Positions 34,098 to 42,293 of a stretch of DNA of 50,119 nucleotides are shown here, piece by piece. Each line of letters opens with the position of its first letter. Within the stretch, counting starts at the first letter, position 1. The notes beneath the pieces are model-generated. The model ran no database searches. It worked only from the letters and a program-made list of their open reading frames with translations, and was not told the origin of the DNA. The stretch comes from Sedimentisphaerales bacterium. GTDB lineage: Bacteria; Planctomycetota; Phycisphaerae; Sedimentisphaerales; Anaerobacaceae. The position numbers and the translations under genes were made by a program. The DNA lies in contig JAUVXL010000002.1 in NCBI GenBank assembly GCA_030603595.1, positions 1 to 50,119 of the forward strand, in the 5' to 3' direction.

Positions 34098-35453
34098 TCA
34101 TTGCACACTTGCCCCAACACACCCTTCGACCTCTTGTCCTCTGCCCATGGGCACATACTCGACATTTTCACCGAGCCGGCTCGGGTCAAGTATTCGCCAG
34201 CAATCGATTAGTTTGATTGGACTAGTGATGCAGTTCTCGTCTATTTGCTTGAACTCGTCGGCGGGCGTTGTAATCACGCAGACCGAGGACTTCGAGATAC
34301 ATTCTTCCGGTGAGTTAGCGTATCGGAGCCGCTCCCCGTAAATCTCCCGAACATTGTCCATCGCAAAGCGGTCGTAAACGGTGACATCCGCACCATTCTT
34401 CAACAACTCGTCAATAAGTTCTATCGCGGGCGATTCGACTACTACCGGGGTCTGCGGCTTAAAGGCCAGTCCCAGAATCGAAACTGTTTTATCCTTCACA
34501 GACGAGATTTGTTCGAGCACAAACTCGCACAAATGCCGGTTATGCCGCCGATTCACCTCTTCCGAAGCCTCAATCAACTCGCCATTGCAGCCGCACTGCT
34601 CACAAAACCGCACGAACGCGGCCGTATCTCTCGGAAAACACGTCCCCCCATAGCTCAATCCCCCGCGAAAATACGAAGGCGAAATCCTTTTATCCATACC
34701 GAGCGTACCGGTGACAACGTCCGCATCAGCCCCAGGTGTTCTCTCGCACATCTGCGCGACGGTATTGGCGAATCCGATCTTCATTGTGATGTAGGCATTC
34801 AGGCTAACTTTGATAATCTCGGCGTTGATGATGGACGTTCGCACAATTGCCGGATCGTTTTTACACATACGCCGATAGACGGAGGCGATCCGGTCGCCGG
34901 CCGAAGGTTCGCTCTGGCCTACAAGCACGAAATCAGGATTCCAGAAGTCGCTAAGCACCTTGCCTAATGCGACAAAATCAGGATTGTAGCAGACATTGAA
35001 GCCTTCGTTGAGCTTCCTGCCGGAGTACTCCTCAAGTAAAGGAATAAACGATTTGTCCGTCGAGCCCGGTATCACCGTGCTGCTGACGACGAAGATATGA
35101 TTCGACTTTTCGCTTCGGCCCAGAGCCTCGCCCAGAGATTTCAGAGCAGCCTCGACATATTTATTCGAGAACCCGCCGTCCGGCTCGCTCGGTGTTGAAA
35201 CCAGGATGAAGGTTACATCCGTCTGCTCGATTGTCTGGTCATGATTGGTCGTCGCCCGCAATTCTTTACCACCCAATCGGGATATGATTTCGCCAAGGCC
35301 GGGCTCGACTATCGGAGAGACGCCCGCATTGATAGAATCAACGAGATCGCGGTTGATATCGACGCCTACCGTATCAAAGCCTCGTTCGGCAAAGCACGTT
35401 GCAAGGCACAAACCAAGCTTGCCCAATCCAACCACCGATATGACATCTCTCAT
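34098..35453 (-). CDS. UDP-glucose/GDP-mannose dehydrogenase family protein
   Basis: This NAD-dependent enzyme oxidises a nucleotide sugar to the uronic acid (UDP-Glc to UDP-GlcA or a related pair). The 451 residues have the N-terminal Rossmann motif VVGLGKLGLCLATCFAERGF. The catalytic-Cys segment GLSYGGTCFPRDTAAF lies at about residue 260. The C-terminal UDP-binding domain includes VSILGLAFKPQTPVVVESPA. The Thr and Glu residues of the first half (LVSTPSEPDGG, SSTVIPGST) are intact. It is the only obvious nucleotide-sugar-forming enzyme in the block, so it points to a uronic-acid type donor for the glycan. Exact substrate cannot be read. Confidence 0.9.
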   Translation of the reverse strand: MRDVISVVGLGKLGLCLATCFAERGFDTVGVDINRDLVDSINAGVSPIVEPGLGEIISRLGGKELRATTNHDQTIEQTDVTFILVSTPSEPDGGFSNKYVEAALKSLGEALGRSEKSNHIFVVSSTVIPGSTDKSFIPLLEEYSGRKLNEGFNVCYNPDFVALGKVLSDFWNPDFVLVGQSEPSAGDRIASVYRRMCKNDPAIVRTSIINAEIIKVSLNAYITMKIGFANTVAQMCERTPGADADVVTGTLGMDKRISPSYFRGGLSYGGTCFPRDTAAFVRFCEQCGCNGELIEASEEVNRRHNRHLCEFVLEQISSVKDKTVSILGLAFKPQTPVVVESPAIELIDELLKNGADVTVYDRFAMDNVREIYGERLRYANSPEECISKSSVCVITTPADEFKQIDENCITSPIKLIDCWRILDPSRLGENVEYVPMGRGQEVEGCVGASVQ

Positions 35454-35465
35454 TTCAACTAAACC

Positions 35466-36974
35466 TCAATTTGAAATCTCTATATGTCCCACCCATCCGG
35501 GATGGGGCTTAAAATTAAAAAATCGATCCTCACTATCATCGAAGCACCGATCCCACCGATCCTCGCCGCCAACGATTTCCACACCGGCCGGCTCATGTAT
35601 TCCGTAGTCGAAATTCGGATCGTTCAGAACAGCCTTGAATATCTTCAGCTTCAACGGATCAAGACCCATCAGCCTCGTCGCAGCCAGATCGACCGCAAGA
35701 ACATTCTCGCCGCCCAACAGTACGCCCGCCGGCTTCGGATCGGGTGAAAGCGGCCCGTTGTTCTGGCCGCCTATCACACCATCGACAATCGAAAAGCATC
35801 TGCGTTGTTTGTCATCATGCATCCGTCCCTGCCCGTCGGCGAAGTAAAATATCTTCAGCAAATCGGCGACCATTCTCCACGCCGAGTCATTCCCGTGCCA
35901 GTTGCCCGCATCGAGCATGCGCTTCTCCCGAGACACCGTAATGCCGAAAGGTTTGATGAGCTTGCCGTGAAGCCAGTACATCGAGCGATGAACATACTCG
36001 AGCGCCACATTCTGACGCGCCAGCAAGTGATCGTACATCCAGCGTTCGAGCCTGATCAGGCCCTTTTCCATCGGACTAAAAAGCCCGTTCGGATACTGAT
36101 CTCCGCCCTCGCTCGGCGAGCCGACCCTGTAATGCAGACAGAGGTTCTTATTCGTGCAAATCCCGACCAGACCCTTTAGATTTAGTGTCACCCCGACCTT
36201 CTTGTGCACCTTCAGTTTAGGGACCGAGATAAGTACGTCGGCATTGAGCATCGTGCCTGAAATCTCGTATTCGTGACTGCCGCTGCTGTGCCTGCTGATC
36301 AATTCGTCGCGGTGATAAACAGCACCGTAGAATCTCTTCGGATTCGGACAATCGCCCAGAGCGCTCTTCTCGGCTAAATTGACGACGACAGAACCGTGCG
36401 GATCACCGCCCAGCGGTCTCCTGCACGAGGGAAAATGCCTGCCCGCCGAACAGTAGCTCCTCAGATCCTTGAAATCGACCTCCGGCCCGGAAAACCCGCC
36501 GTAAAAATCGCATACATGGTCCAGTTTTGTCACCTGCACCAACTCCTCGAAATTGCAGTTGTGCTGCGGAGCATCTGCGATTGTTATACTCCCCGAACCT
36601 TTCAATGCGATCCAGCAATAGTCGGCAATCGCCCTGAGAACCGAAGGATGCGTGATAATTGAGAACACATCCTTGCCCTCGGAATGCCTGCTCAGAACAA
36701 AATTCGGCTTGATAACCACCGTCATGCCGGGCTCGATCAGGCGCCCTAACGGGTTCCACTGCTCCGTACCGTATTTCTCGGCATCCAGGCCAAGCGAACA
36801 CAATAGCCGCCTCACCCCGGCGTACACTTCGTTCTCTTCCGGGTTAAGATGCCCTCCGAACGGGTATTCAGGATAATCGCACGAGGGATGATACGGGGCG
36901 TTCCGCGGATAAACCGCCTCCGGCACCGTCGTCACCGCAACCTTCGATCGAGTTGTCGTTACTGTTGCATCCAT
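35466..36974 (-). CDS. DUF362 domain protein
   Basis: The 502 residues match the DUF362 family: GMTVVIKPNFVLSR near residue 95, ITIADAPQHNCNF, TMLNADVLISVPKLKVHKKVGVTLNLKGLVGI, and ALDLAATRLMGLDPLK-like sequence (VLAVDLAATRLMG). The family's catalytic role is unknown. Many members carry a ferredoxin-type iron-sulphur module, but no CxxCxxCxxxCP cluster motif is visible here. The gene lies 11 bp after a nucleotide-sugar dehydrogenase gene (in sequence order) and next to a CoA-ligase-like gene. It is likely part of a small biosynthetic step shared with these, but I cannot assign one. Confidence 0.8.
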   Translation of the reverse strand: MDATVTTTRSKVAVTTVPEAVYPRNAPYHPSCDYPEYPFGGHLNPEENEVYAGVRRLLCSLGLDAEKYGTEQWNPLGRLIEPGMTVVIKPNFVLSRHSEGKDVFSIITHPSVLRAIADYCWIALKGSGSITIADAPQHNCNFEELVQVTKLDHVCDFYGGFSGPEVDFKDLRSYCSAGRHFPSCRRPLGGDPHGSVVVNLAEKSALGDCPNPKRFYGAVYHRDELISRHSSGSHEYEISGTMLNADVLISVPKLKVHKKVGVTLNLKGLVGICTNKNLCLHYRVGSPSEGGDQYPNGLFSPMEKGLIRLERWMYDHLLARQNVALEYVHRSMYWLHGKLIKPFGITVSREKRMLDAGNWHGNDSAWRMVADLLKIFYFADGQGRMHDDKQRRCFSIVDGVIGGQNNGPLSPDPKPAGVLLGGENVLAVDLAATRLMGLDPLKLKIFKAVLNDPNFDYGIHEPAGVEIVGGEDRWDRCFDDSEDRFFNFKPHPGWVGHIEISN

Positions 36975-36991
36975 ATATCCGCCAATATTGC

Positions 36992-38332
36992 TTATTTGCT
37001 CACGGCATCGATCTCGATATCCTGTATAAGGAACCGGTGCTTGCCGCGCCTGGTCTGCGGGATATCCTCCACCGCCTGCATCGTCAACTCCATATCATCG
37101 CCGAGTTTCGCCAGGAGCCTCATCTTTATCCGCCGCACCTCCACACCATCACAGCCGGCCTTCGGGATATAGCGGAAAGTCGCCTTCCCCTTTTGCCGCT
37201 GGTGAAACTGGAACTGCTTCACATAATCGAACGTATCATCGTGCATATTGATCGCGGTCATCGAGATACGTCGCCCCGTCCCAGTAACAATGATCTCCTG
37301 CAGCCTGCCCACGACTCTTTCCCATATCTGATACGGCCGACCACAGCCCTGGCATCCCCATCCCTTCAAAACCGCGATGTCCCGTGTTCTGTATCGCACA
37401 AACGGCGTCGCACGCATGATAAACGACGTCGCAACTATCTCCCCCTCCCGCCCCGGCTCCGTCACCGCCATGCCGTCCGCATCAACCAGTTCAACGTAAC
37501 CATACTGCGGCAGAACGTGATAAGTATCCTCACTCTCACAAAATGACGCCAACGCCGACAGCTCATAATGCCCATAGTGCGAGAATACCCGGGCCCCGAA
37601 AACTTCCCGCAAAAGCTCCTTTTGAAAATCGTAAAGATTCTCCGATGCGCACAAAACGCCCTTTATCGGTGGAAACGATCTACCGGTATCCTTGAGGAAC
37701 TTCGCAAAAATGTACCCGCTGGACGGATAGCACCGAATCCACTCCGGCTCGTATTCCAGCGCATACCTGCGGTATATCTCCATGCTCGCACCCTGCAAAT
37801 GATAGGACGAACACCTCAACTCGTTCAATTCGGCATAGTATTCAACATGATCCTCGCTCTCTATAGGCAATCCGCGAAGCACCAATTGCCGCTCGCCCTC
37901 CTTCCAGCCGACGCGATAATACTGATGCGCCTTCGAGGCCAGCTCCCTTGCGAAGGCATCCTCATTGCGATAGAAGCCGAAAGGAATACCCGTACTGCCC
38001 CCGGTCGTCACATACCGGCAATCCGCCATATCAACTGCGAACTCATCAAGATTGTCCCTGAGCATCTCCTTAGTCACAAACGGTAAGCACTTCAAATCGT
38101 CAATCGATCGAATATCGTCCGGCGAGGCTCCATATTCATCGTACAACGCTCTGTATGCGCTCGAATTCTCATAGGCAAACCCGACCGCCTTTCTGACCTG
38201 CTCGAACTGGTAGGCCTCTATCCGCCCCCGGTCCCATTGATCGGCAGTCCGCAGAAACTCCGCCCATCGGACGTACTCCTCGTTGAGCAAATCTATGTGC
38301 GTCTGCGCCTTGTATTTTTCTGCAACTGTCAC
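36992..38332 (-). CDS. Phenylacetate-CoA ligase/CapK-like adenylate-forming enzyme
   Basis: The 446 residues belong to the PaaK/CapK group of the AMP-forming ligase superfamily. The P-loop-type motif is VTTGGSTGIPFGFYRN (about residue 110). The later signature SHYGHYELSALASFCES matches the family's Y-G-x-tE region, and VRYRTRDIAVL carries the conserved Arg-Asp. CapK-type members occur in polysaccharide clusters and are thought to activate an acid for transfer. Four Cys near CQGCGRPYQIWERVVGRLQE resemble the cx2Cgr-x3 element common in this group. Likely role: activation of a carboxylic acid to decorate the glycan (inference). Confidence 0.85.
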   Translation of the reverse strand: MTVAEKYKAQTHIDLLNEEYVRWAEFLRTADQWDRGRIEAYQFEQVRKAVGFAYENSSAYRALYDEYGASPDDIRSIDDLKCLPFVTKEMLRDNLDEFAVDMADCRYVTTGGSTGIPFGFYRNEDAFARELASKAHQYYRVGWKEGERQLVLRGLPIESEDHVEYYAELNELRCSSYHLQGASMEIYRRYALEYEPEWIRCYPSSGYIFAKFLKDTGRSFPPIKGVLCASENLYDFQKELLREVFGARVFSHYGHYELSALASFCESEDTYHVLPQYGYVELVDADGMAVTEPGREGEIVATSFIMRATPFVRYRTRDIAVLKGWGCQGCGRPYQIWERVVGRLQEIIVTGTGRRISMTAINMHDDTFDYVKQFQFHQRQKGKATFRYIPKAGCDGVEVRRIKMRLLAKLGDDMELTMQAVEDIPQTRRGKHRFLIQDIEIDAVSK

Positions 38333-38419
38333 AACTGATCCTCAGCCATCATCGCCCTGCACATCTCATTGCAGGCGACAGGCGTACAGGACCCCACCGG
38401 GCCTTGACCGCCGAAGGAG

Positions 38420-39765
38420 TCAAATAAACCTGTATGTCATACTGTCATTTAGAATCACCTGCTCATATATTTCATTGTGCGGCTGGTATGTGCATCGCGG
38501 GCACTCGTTCTGAACGACGATGCGATCATGGATACTCCAATGTTCCCTGCCGCCCCACAATTCTTGAATCCGATCGGGCTGTTCGATATTCCTCGCTAAC
38601 TCGAGCTTTGGATCACCGCGCCTGTCGCAGCAAAGTCCTACAGTAAAGGAATCCTTCGGCGCATCTTTGCCCACCGGCGGCTCGATAACCGCTGTCATAA
38701 AAATCGAATGGCACTTGCTGAAATAATTCGCGCTGGCAAACTGGGAATTGAATTTGTGCGTGACTCCGTAAACGCCGAAAGTCTCGTCGTCAAGTTTCAT
38801 CGCCCCGGCAACCTGCTGCTCGAACAACAGTACGTCCTCACGTGAAAAGGTGATTTCCTTCGCCGTATCCAACTTGTCCCAGGTGGTCCCCGCCGGCCGA
38901 AAATGAATATTCTTGCATCCCAACCGCTTGGCGAGCTTCGCCGCTTCATAGACTTCGGCGATATTGTCTTTATACAGAAGATATTTAAAACTGACGCCGT
39001 AAGCCGGATGTCTCCAGCCCAACCGATTACTGTGCATCCTCGCGTAATCGACCAGAATTGCTATATTCTCGACAACGTCGTCGAACAAATCGCTACCCTC
39101 GGCCAGACCTTTCAGCCTGTTGTACGTCCGCTTCGTCGCCGCATCAACGGATACGCCGACCCATACAGTCTCAGACAACGAATCGACAAATCGATCCATC
39201 CTCGTGCCGTTGGTCACTATCCCGACGTCCACGCCGTTGGCAACGACCCTGTCGATAAAGCCACCCGTGGCGTCGTTGAGCAGCGGCTCCCGCCGCCGGC
39301 GATGCAAATCGCCTGGACGCCGACCTCGCCGCAATCCGTACCCTCGCCCCAGCGTGGCAGGAAATCGGCAATTTCTCTCAGCGCCTTCTCAGACAATGAA
39401 CCGGCCCGCTCTCTGCGCACGAATTCCGCATTGCACCATACACAATTCAGATTACAGATATTCGTAGGGTCAACGGTAATCAACACAGGCGGAGGAATGG
39501 CTCTGCCCCGCTTGATCTTCTTCCACCTTTCGACGTGGGCGAGAAGCTTATAGCTGTTGAACGGATTCCACCTCTTGCTCGGATTCCATTCTCGACATGC
39601 TCGTTTGGCCCTTTGACGCGTATCGCTTGGCGGCGCGGCGACAACAGAAGGCGCATCGGACAAGTCGACGCCAGGCTGACTTCCCTGCCTCTTGCTTATC
39701 TGAGGCAAGTATTTGCCCCCCGGTCCTGCAGCTTCCTGCACCGCTTTTTTCCTCACAACGAACAT
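38420..39765 (-). pseudogene. Radical SAM/SPASM protein, frameshifted
   Basis: From ATG 39765 (AGGAAG eight bases before) the frame encodes the radical SAM cluster motif CNLNCVWC (C-x3-C-x2-C), then runs to IAGGG near 39290. The expected next residues, EPLLND, continue in the -1 relative frame to 38420. One missing base at about 39290-39291 in a GC run (GGCGGCGG-GAG) explains the break. Joined, the protein has about 448 residues. A C-terminal SPASM-like region has Cys in SKCHSIFM, GLCCDRRGD and ECPRCTY, consistent with auxiliary iron-sulphur binding. Such proteins modify peptides or small molecules by radical chemistry; the substrate here is unknown. Either an assembly error or true inactivation. 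Confidence 0.82.
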
Positions 39766-39769
39766 TCTG

Positions 39770-40096
39770 TTACTTCCTTGCGGTTCGAATACTATCGCGA
39801 TATACGCCTATGGTTTTTCTGCCTTTGCGAATACGGTTCAATTCTCTGGTGACCTCGTCTTTCTGGTCACTAAGGGTCAGTCTCAGGTTTTCGTAGGTAT
39901 CGGCCAGTTGTTTTCGCTGCCGGGCAAATTCGTCCAATTTAAGAATTCCGGCCCGTGATATTTCTTCAATAAGACCATTGGTTCGCTCGCACAGGGCCTC
40001 GACTTCGCTCAGCTTGCCTTGCCGAGCCAAGTCGTTCTGCTCGCCGAGCAACTTTTGCAGTTTTTCCAATAATTGTTTTTGTCTGTCACTGCGCAT
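39770..40096 (-). CDS. Small coiled-coil protein, FliT/FlgN-like
   Basis: The 108-residue protein is nearly all charged helix (QKQLLEKLQKLLGEQNDLAR, then LSEVEALCERTNGLIEEI). It ends RKGRKTIGVYRDSIRTARK. Size, helical build and the E-x2-N/L-pattern resemble flagellar export chaperones such as FliT and FlgN, but identity is too low to name it. A separate FlgN candidate lies at 47179-47700, so this one could chaperone FliD or flagellin. ATG 40096 has GGAG upstream within the end of the preceding gene. The gene is three bases from the radical SAM gene. Confidence 0.6.
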   Translation of the reverse strand: MRSDRQKQLLEKLQKLLGEQNDLARQGKLSEVEALCERTNGLIEEISRAGILKLDEFARQRKQLADTYENLRLTLSDQKDEVTRELNRIRKGRKTIGVYRDSIRTARK

Positions 40097-40101
40097 ACGC
40101 C

Positions 40102-40731
40102 CTACTCCCCGGCCTGTCTCTGTCCGGCCAGCCCGTGCTCGACCTCTTCGAGCAGGTCCGCCGCATCAACATTGTCCGGATTCAGCGTCAGAACGTCCCT
40201 CAGCAACGTCTCGGCCTCGGCCAACCGGCCTTCCTTCACATAGAGAGCAGCAAGCGAAAACATGACCGAACCATCTCCGGGGTGCATATCAAGATACACC
40301 TCCAGATAATGGATGACCTGTGCAAATGAGCCCATCTTGCAGGAAGTCTGAAACAATCCCAACAGCGCCGTCAGATTATCCGTATCCAACTCCAGGCACC
40401 TAAGGTACATATCAAAAGACTGCTTGTAATCGGACCGTTCCTGGGCGACCATAGCCAGGCCCGCATAAGCCTTCGAAGAAGCCGAATCGAGCCGGCACGC
40501 GACCCGAAACGCTATCTCGGCATCATCCAGAAGGCCCTGCTCCAGCGCCACCACGCCAAGTCCAACGTAAGGATCCGCCTCGTCCGGGCCCAGCAAGGCT
40601 GCTTTCTCGTAGCACCTTTGGGCCTGTTCGCAACTGCCTACCGACGCATAACAGTCGCCCAGCTCCCGCAAGACCTCGTAACGCTGAGTCGTATTCTCCT
40701 GCTCGGAAATATTGCTGTGTATCATGTCCAT
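40102..40731 (-). CDS. Tetratricopeptide repeat protein
   Basis: The 209 residues consist of about five TPRs, such as YEVLRELGDCYASVGSCEQAQRCYEKA, DPYVGLGVVALEQGLLDDAEIAFRVA and GSVMFSLAALYVKEGRLAEAETLLRDV. There is no signal peptide or membrane helix, so it is probably cytoplasmic. It overlaps the start-side end of the next glycosyltransferase gene by ten bases (40722-40731), implying coupling. TPR proteins act as docking surfaces; here it may hold a glycosyltransferase or its flagellar target. Function is otherwise unknown. Confidence 0.85.
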   Translation of the reverse strand: MDMIHSNISEQENTTQRYEVLRELGDCYASVGSCEQAQRCYEKAALLGPDEADPYVGLGVVALEQGLLDDAEIAFRVACRLDSASSKAYAGLAMVAQERSDYKQSFDMYLRCLELDTDNLTALLGLFQTSCKMGSFAQVIHYLEVYLDMHPGDGSVMFSLAALYVKEGRLAEAETLLRDVLTLNPDNVDAADLLEEVEHGLAGQRQAGE

Positions 40732-42293
40732 ACTAATTCTTTTCCTTCAAGCATCCGCTCGGCTTCTTCAAGCAGCACTATCGCCGGACGAAAGTTCTTT
40801 TCCCGTCTTTTCAGCCTCGCCTCCAGCAGCAGGCTGTCCACTGTCGGCTTTTTGCCATTGATCTGGCGGACCAATTCGCAGGCCTTATCAAATTCGCCCG
40901 CTTTGAAATACGCCTCGGCGGCCCGATATTTCATCCACAACTCATTGCCGTATCGCCCGGCGATATCCTCCAACATCAGCCCGGCCTGAGCCCAGTTGCC
41001 GTCTCTCCCGGCCGTCTCGCTTTGACAAAGCAACTGGTCGAATTGAAACGGTATCTCAGCCGGCTGCACACGCCTCACCTTAATACCGGCGGCATTGAGA
41101 GACTCTCGCACCGAGGCCCGTGGAAATCTCCGCCGAGCATCGCGCAGATCGTCTGTTTCCAATACGACTGCCCAAAGCTTGTCCGTCGAGTCCTCAAGCT
41201 CAAAACCTTCCCGTCGGCCCGGACTTTCAATCAGCCCATAGAGTGAATCCTCAAGCCAGAATTCCCGTATCTCAAATCCGTCCGGCACTACGACCGTATA
41301 TTCGCCCTCACATCCGGCCAATGCCGCGTCCACGCACTCGGACGGCGACGCCCCGGCCTCCACCGCTACTGTGGCAACATTTGGCATGCCCACATCCAGC
41401 CTCGCCAAATCAGCCTGCGAGAGAGGCAAATAAACTTTGTATGGATAGAACGTATGCCGCCAGATTGAAGCCAGTGTCCCGGCAATCTGCTGATTCAATT
41501 TCCGGCCGACACAAATGATCGATACATCATTTATCTTGGGCCAGGGCTTCGCCGGCCTCGTAGTCCGTATCCTCAAGACATTTCGCAGGTAATCGTTTGC
41601 ATCCTTGCGACGGCGCACCGATACCCTGTCCGACTCGCCGACGGGACTGTAATATTCCCCAGTGACTTCATTGACGTGATAAAAGTCTGTGAAGAAACAC
41701 AACTTGCGGGTCAAGTCCCAATCAATCAGGACATTGAGTTGCTCGTTGTAGGGTCCGATTTTCTCAACCAAGTCACGCCGGTGCATCAGACTAACATGCA
41801 GCGCGTGATTAAAATAAAGCATAACGAATCGGTCGAAATCCCTACTAACCTCGACCACTTTGCTTAGAACCTCCCGTGTGCCGTCGTACTCGATCCTGCA
41901 GTACGTCCTGTAGAGGTCCGTATATGCCACCAGGCAATCGGTCTCATTCTCCAGCGCATTAACGAGGGTGCATACATGATGCCGGTAGTACAAATCGTCG
42001 TTGTCAAGATAACAGATGTATTTTCCGGCAGCACGGGCTAATCCCTCATTGAGCGTAAACCCTTTGCCGCGATTGTCGTCCCTGTCGATAAAGATTATTC
42101 TGGGATCGTTGAAGTGCCGAACAACGCCGTCAATCGGGTCTCCACCGTCTCTGATCACGATAATCTCAATGTTGCTGTAATCTTGGCGAACCACACTGGC
42201 CAACGCCGTGTGCAGATACTCCGACCTGTTGTAGCTCGGTATAAGCACGCTGACGAGCGGACCCGATTTTGCGCCAAGATTCTCAACTGCCAT
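40722..42293 (-). CDS. GT2 glycosyltransferase with C-terminal TPR region
   Basis: From ATG 42293 the protein has 523 residues. The start is chosen because GGAGGAG lies eight bases before it; the frame is open to 42326 but that part has no such site. The N-terminal GT2 domain (about 10-230) carries VSVLIPSYNRSEYLHTAL, VIRDGG and the metal-binding YLDNDDLYYRHHV. The middle (about 255-400) is poorly conserved. The C-terminal part (about 425-520) is TPR-like (AEAYFKAGEFDKACELVRQI, LEARLKRREKNFRPAIVLL). It overlaps its upstream neighbour by 11 bases. Confidence 0.87.
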   Translation of the reverse strand: MAVENLGAKSGPLVSVLIPSYNRSEYLHTALASVVRQDYSNIEIIVIRDGGDPIDGVVRHFNDPRIIFIDRDDNRGKGFTLNEGLARAAGKYICYLDNDDLYYRHHVCTLVNALENETDCLVAYTDLYRTYCRIEYDGTREVLSKVVEVSRDFDRFVMLYFNHALHVSLMHRRDLVEKIGPYNEQLNVLIDWDLTRKLCFFTDFYHVNEVTGEYYSPVGESDRVSVRRRKDANDYLRNVLRIRTTRPAKPWPKINDVSIICVGRKLNQQIAGTLASIWRHTFYPYKVYLPLSQADLARLDVGMPNVATVAVEAGASPSECVDAALAGCEGEYTVVVPDGFEIREFWLEDSLYGLIESPGRREGFELEDSTDKLWAVVLETDDLRDARRRFPRASVRESLNAAGIKVRRVQPAEIPFQFDQLLCQSETAGRDGNWAQAGLMLEDIAGRYGNELWMKYRAAEAYFKAGEFDKACELVRQINGKKPTVDSLLLEARLKRREKNFRPAIVLLEEAERMLEGKELVWT

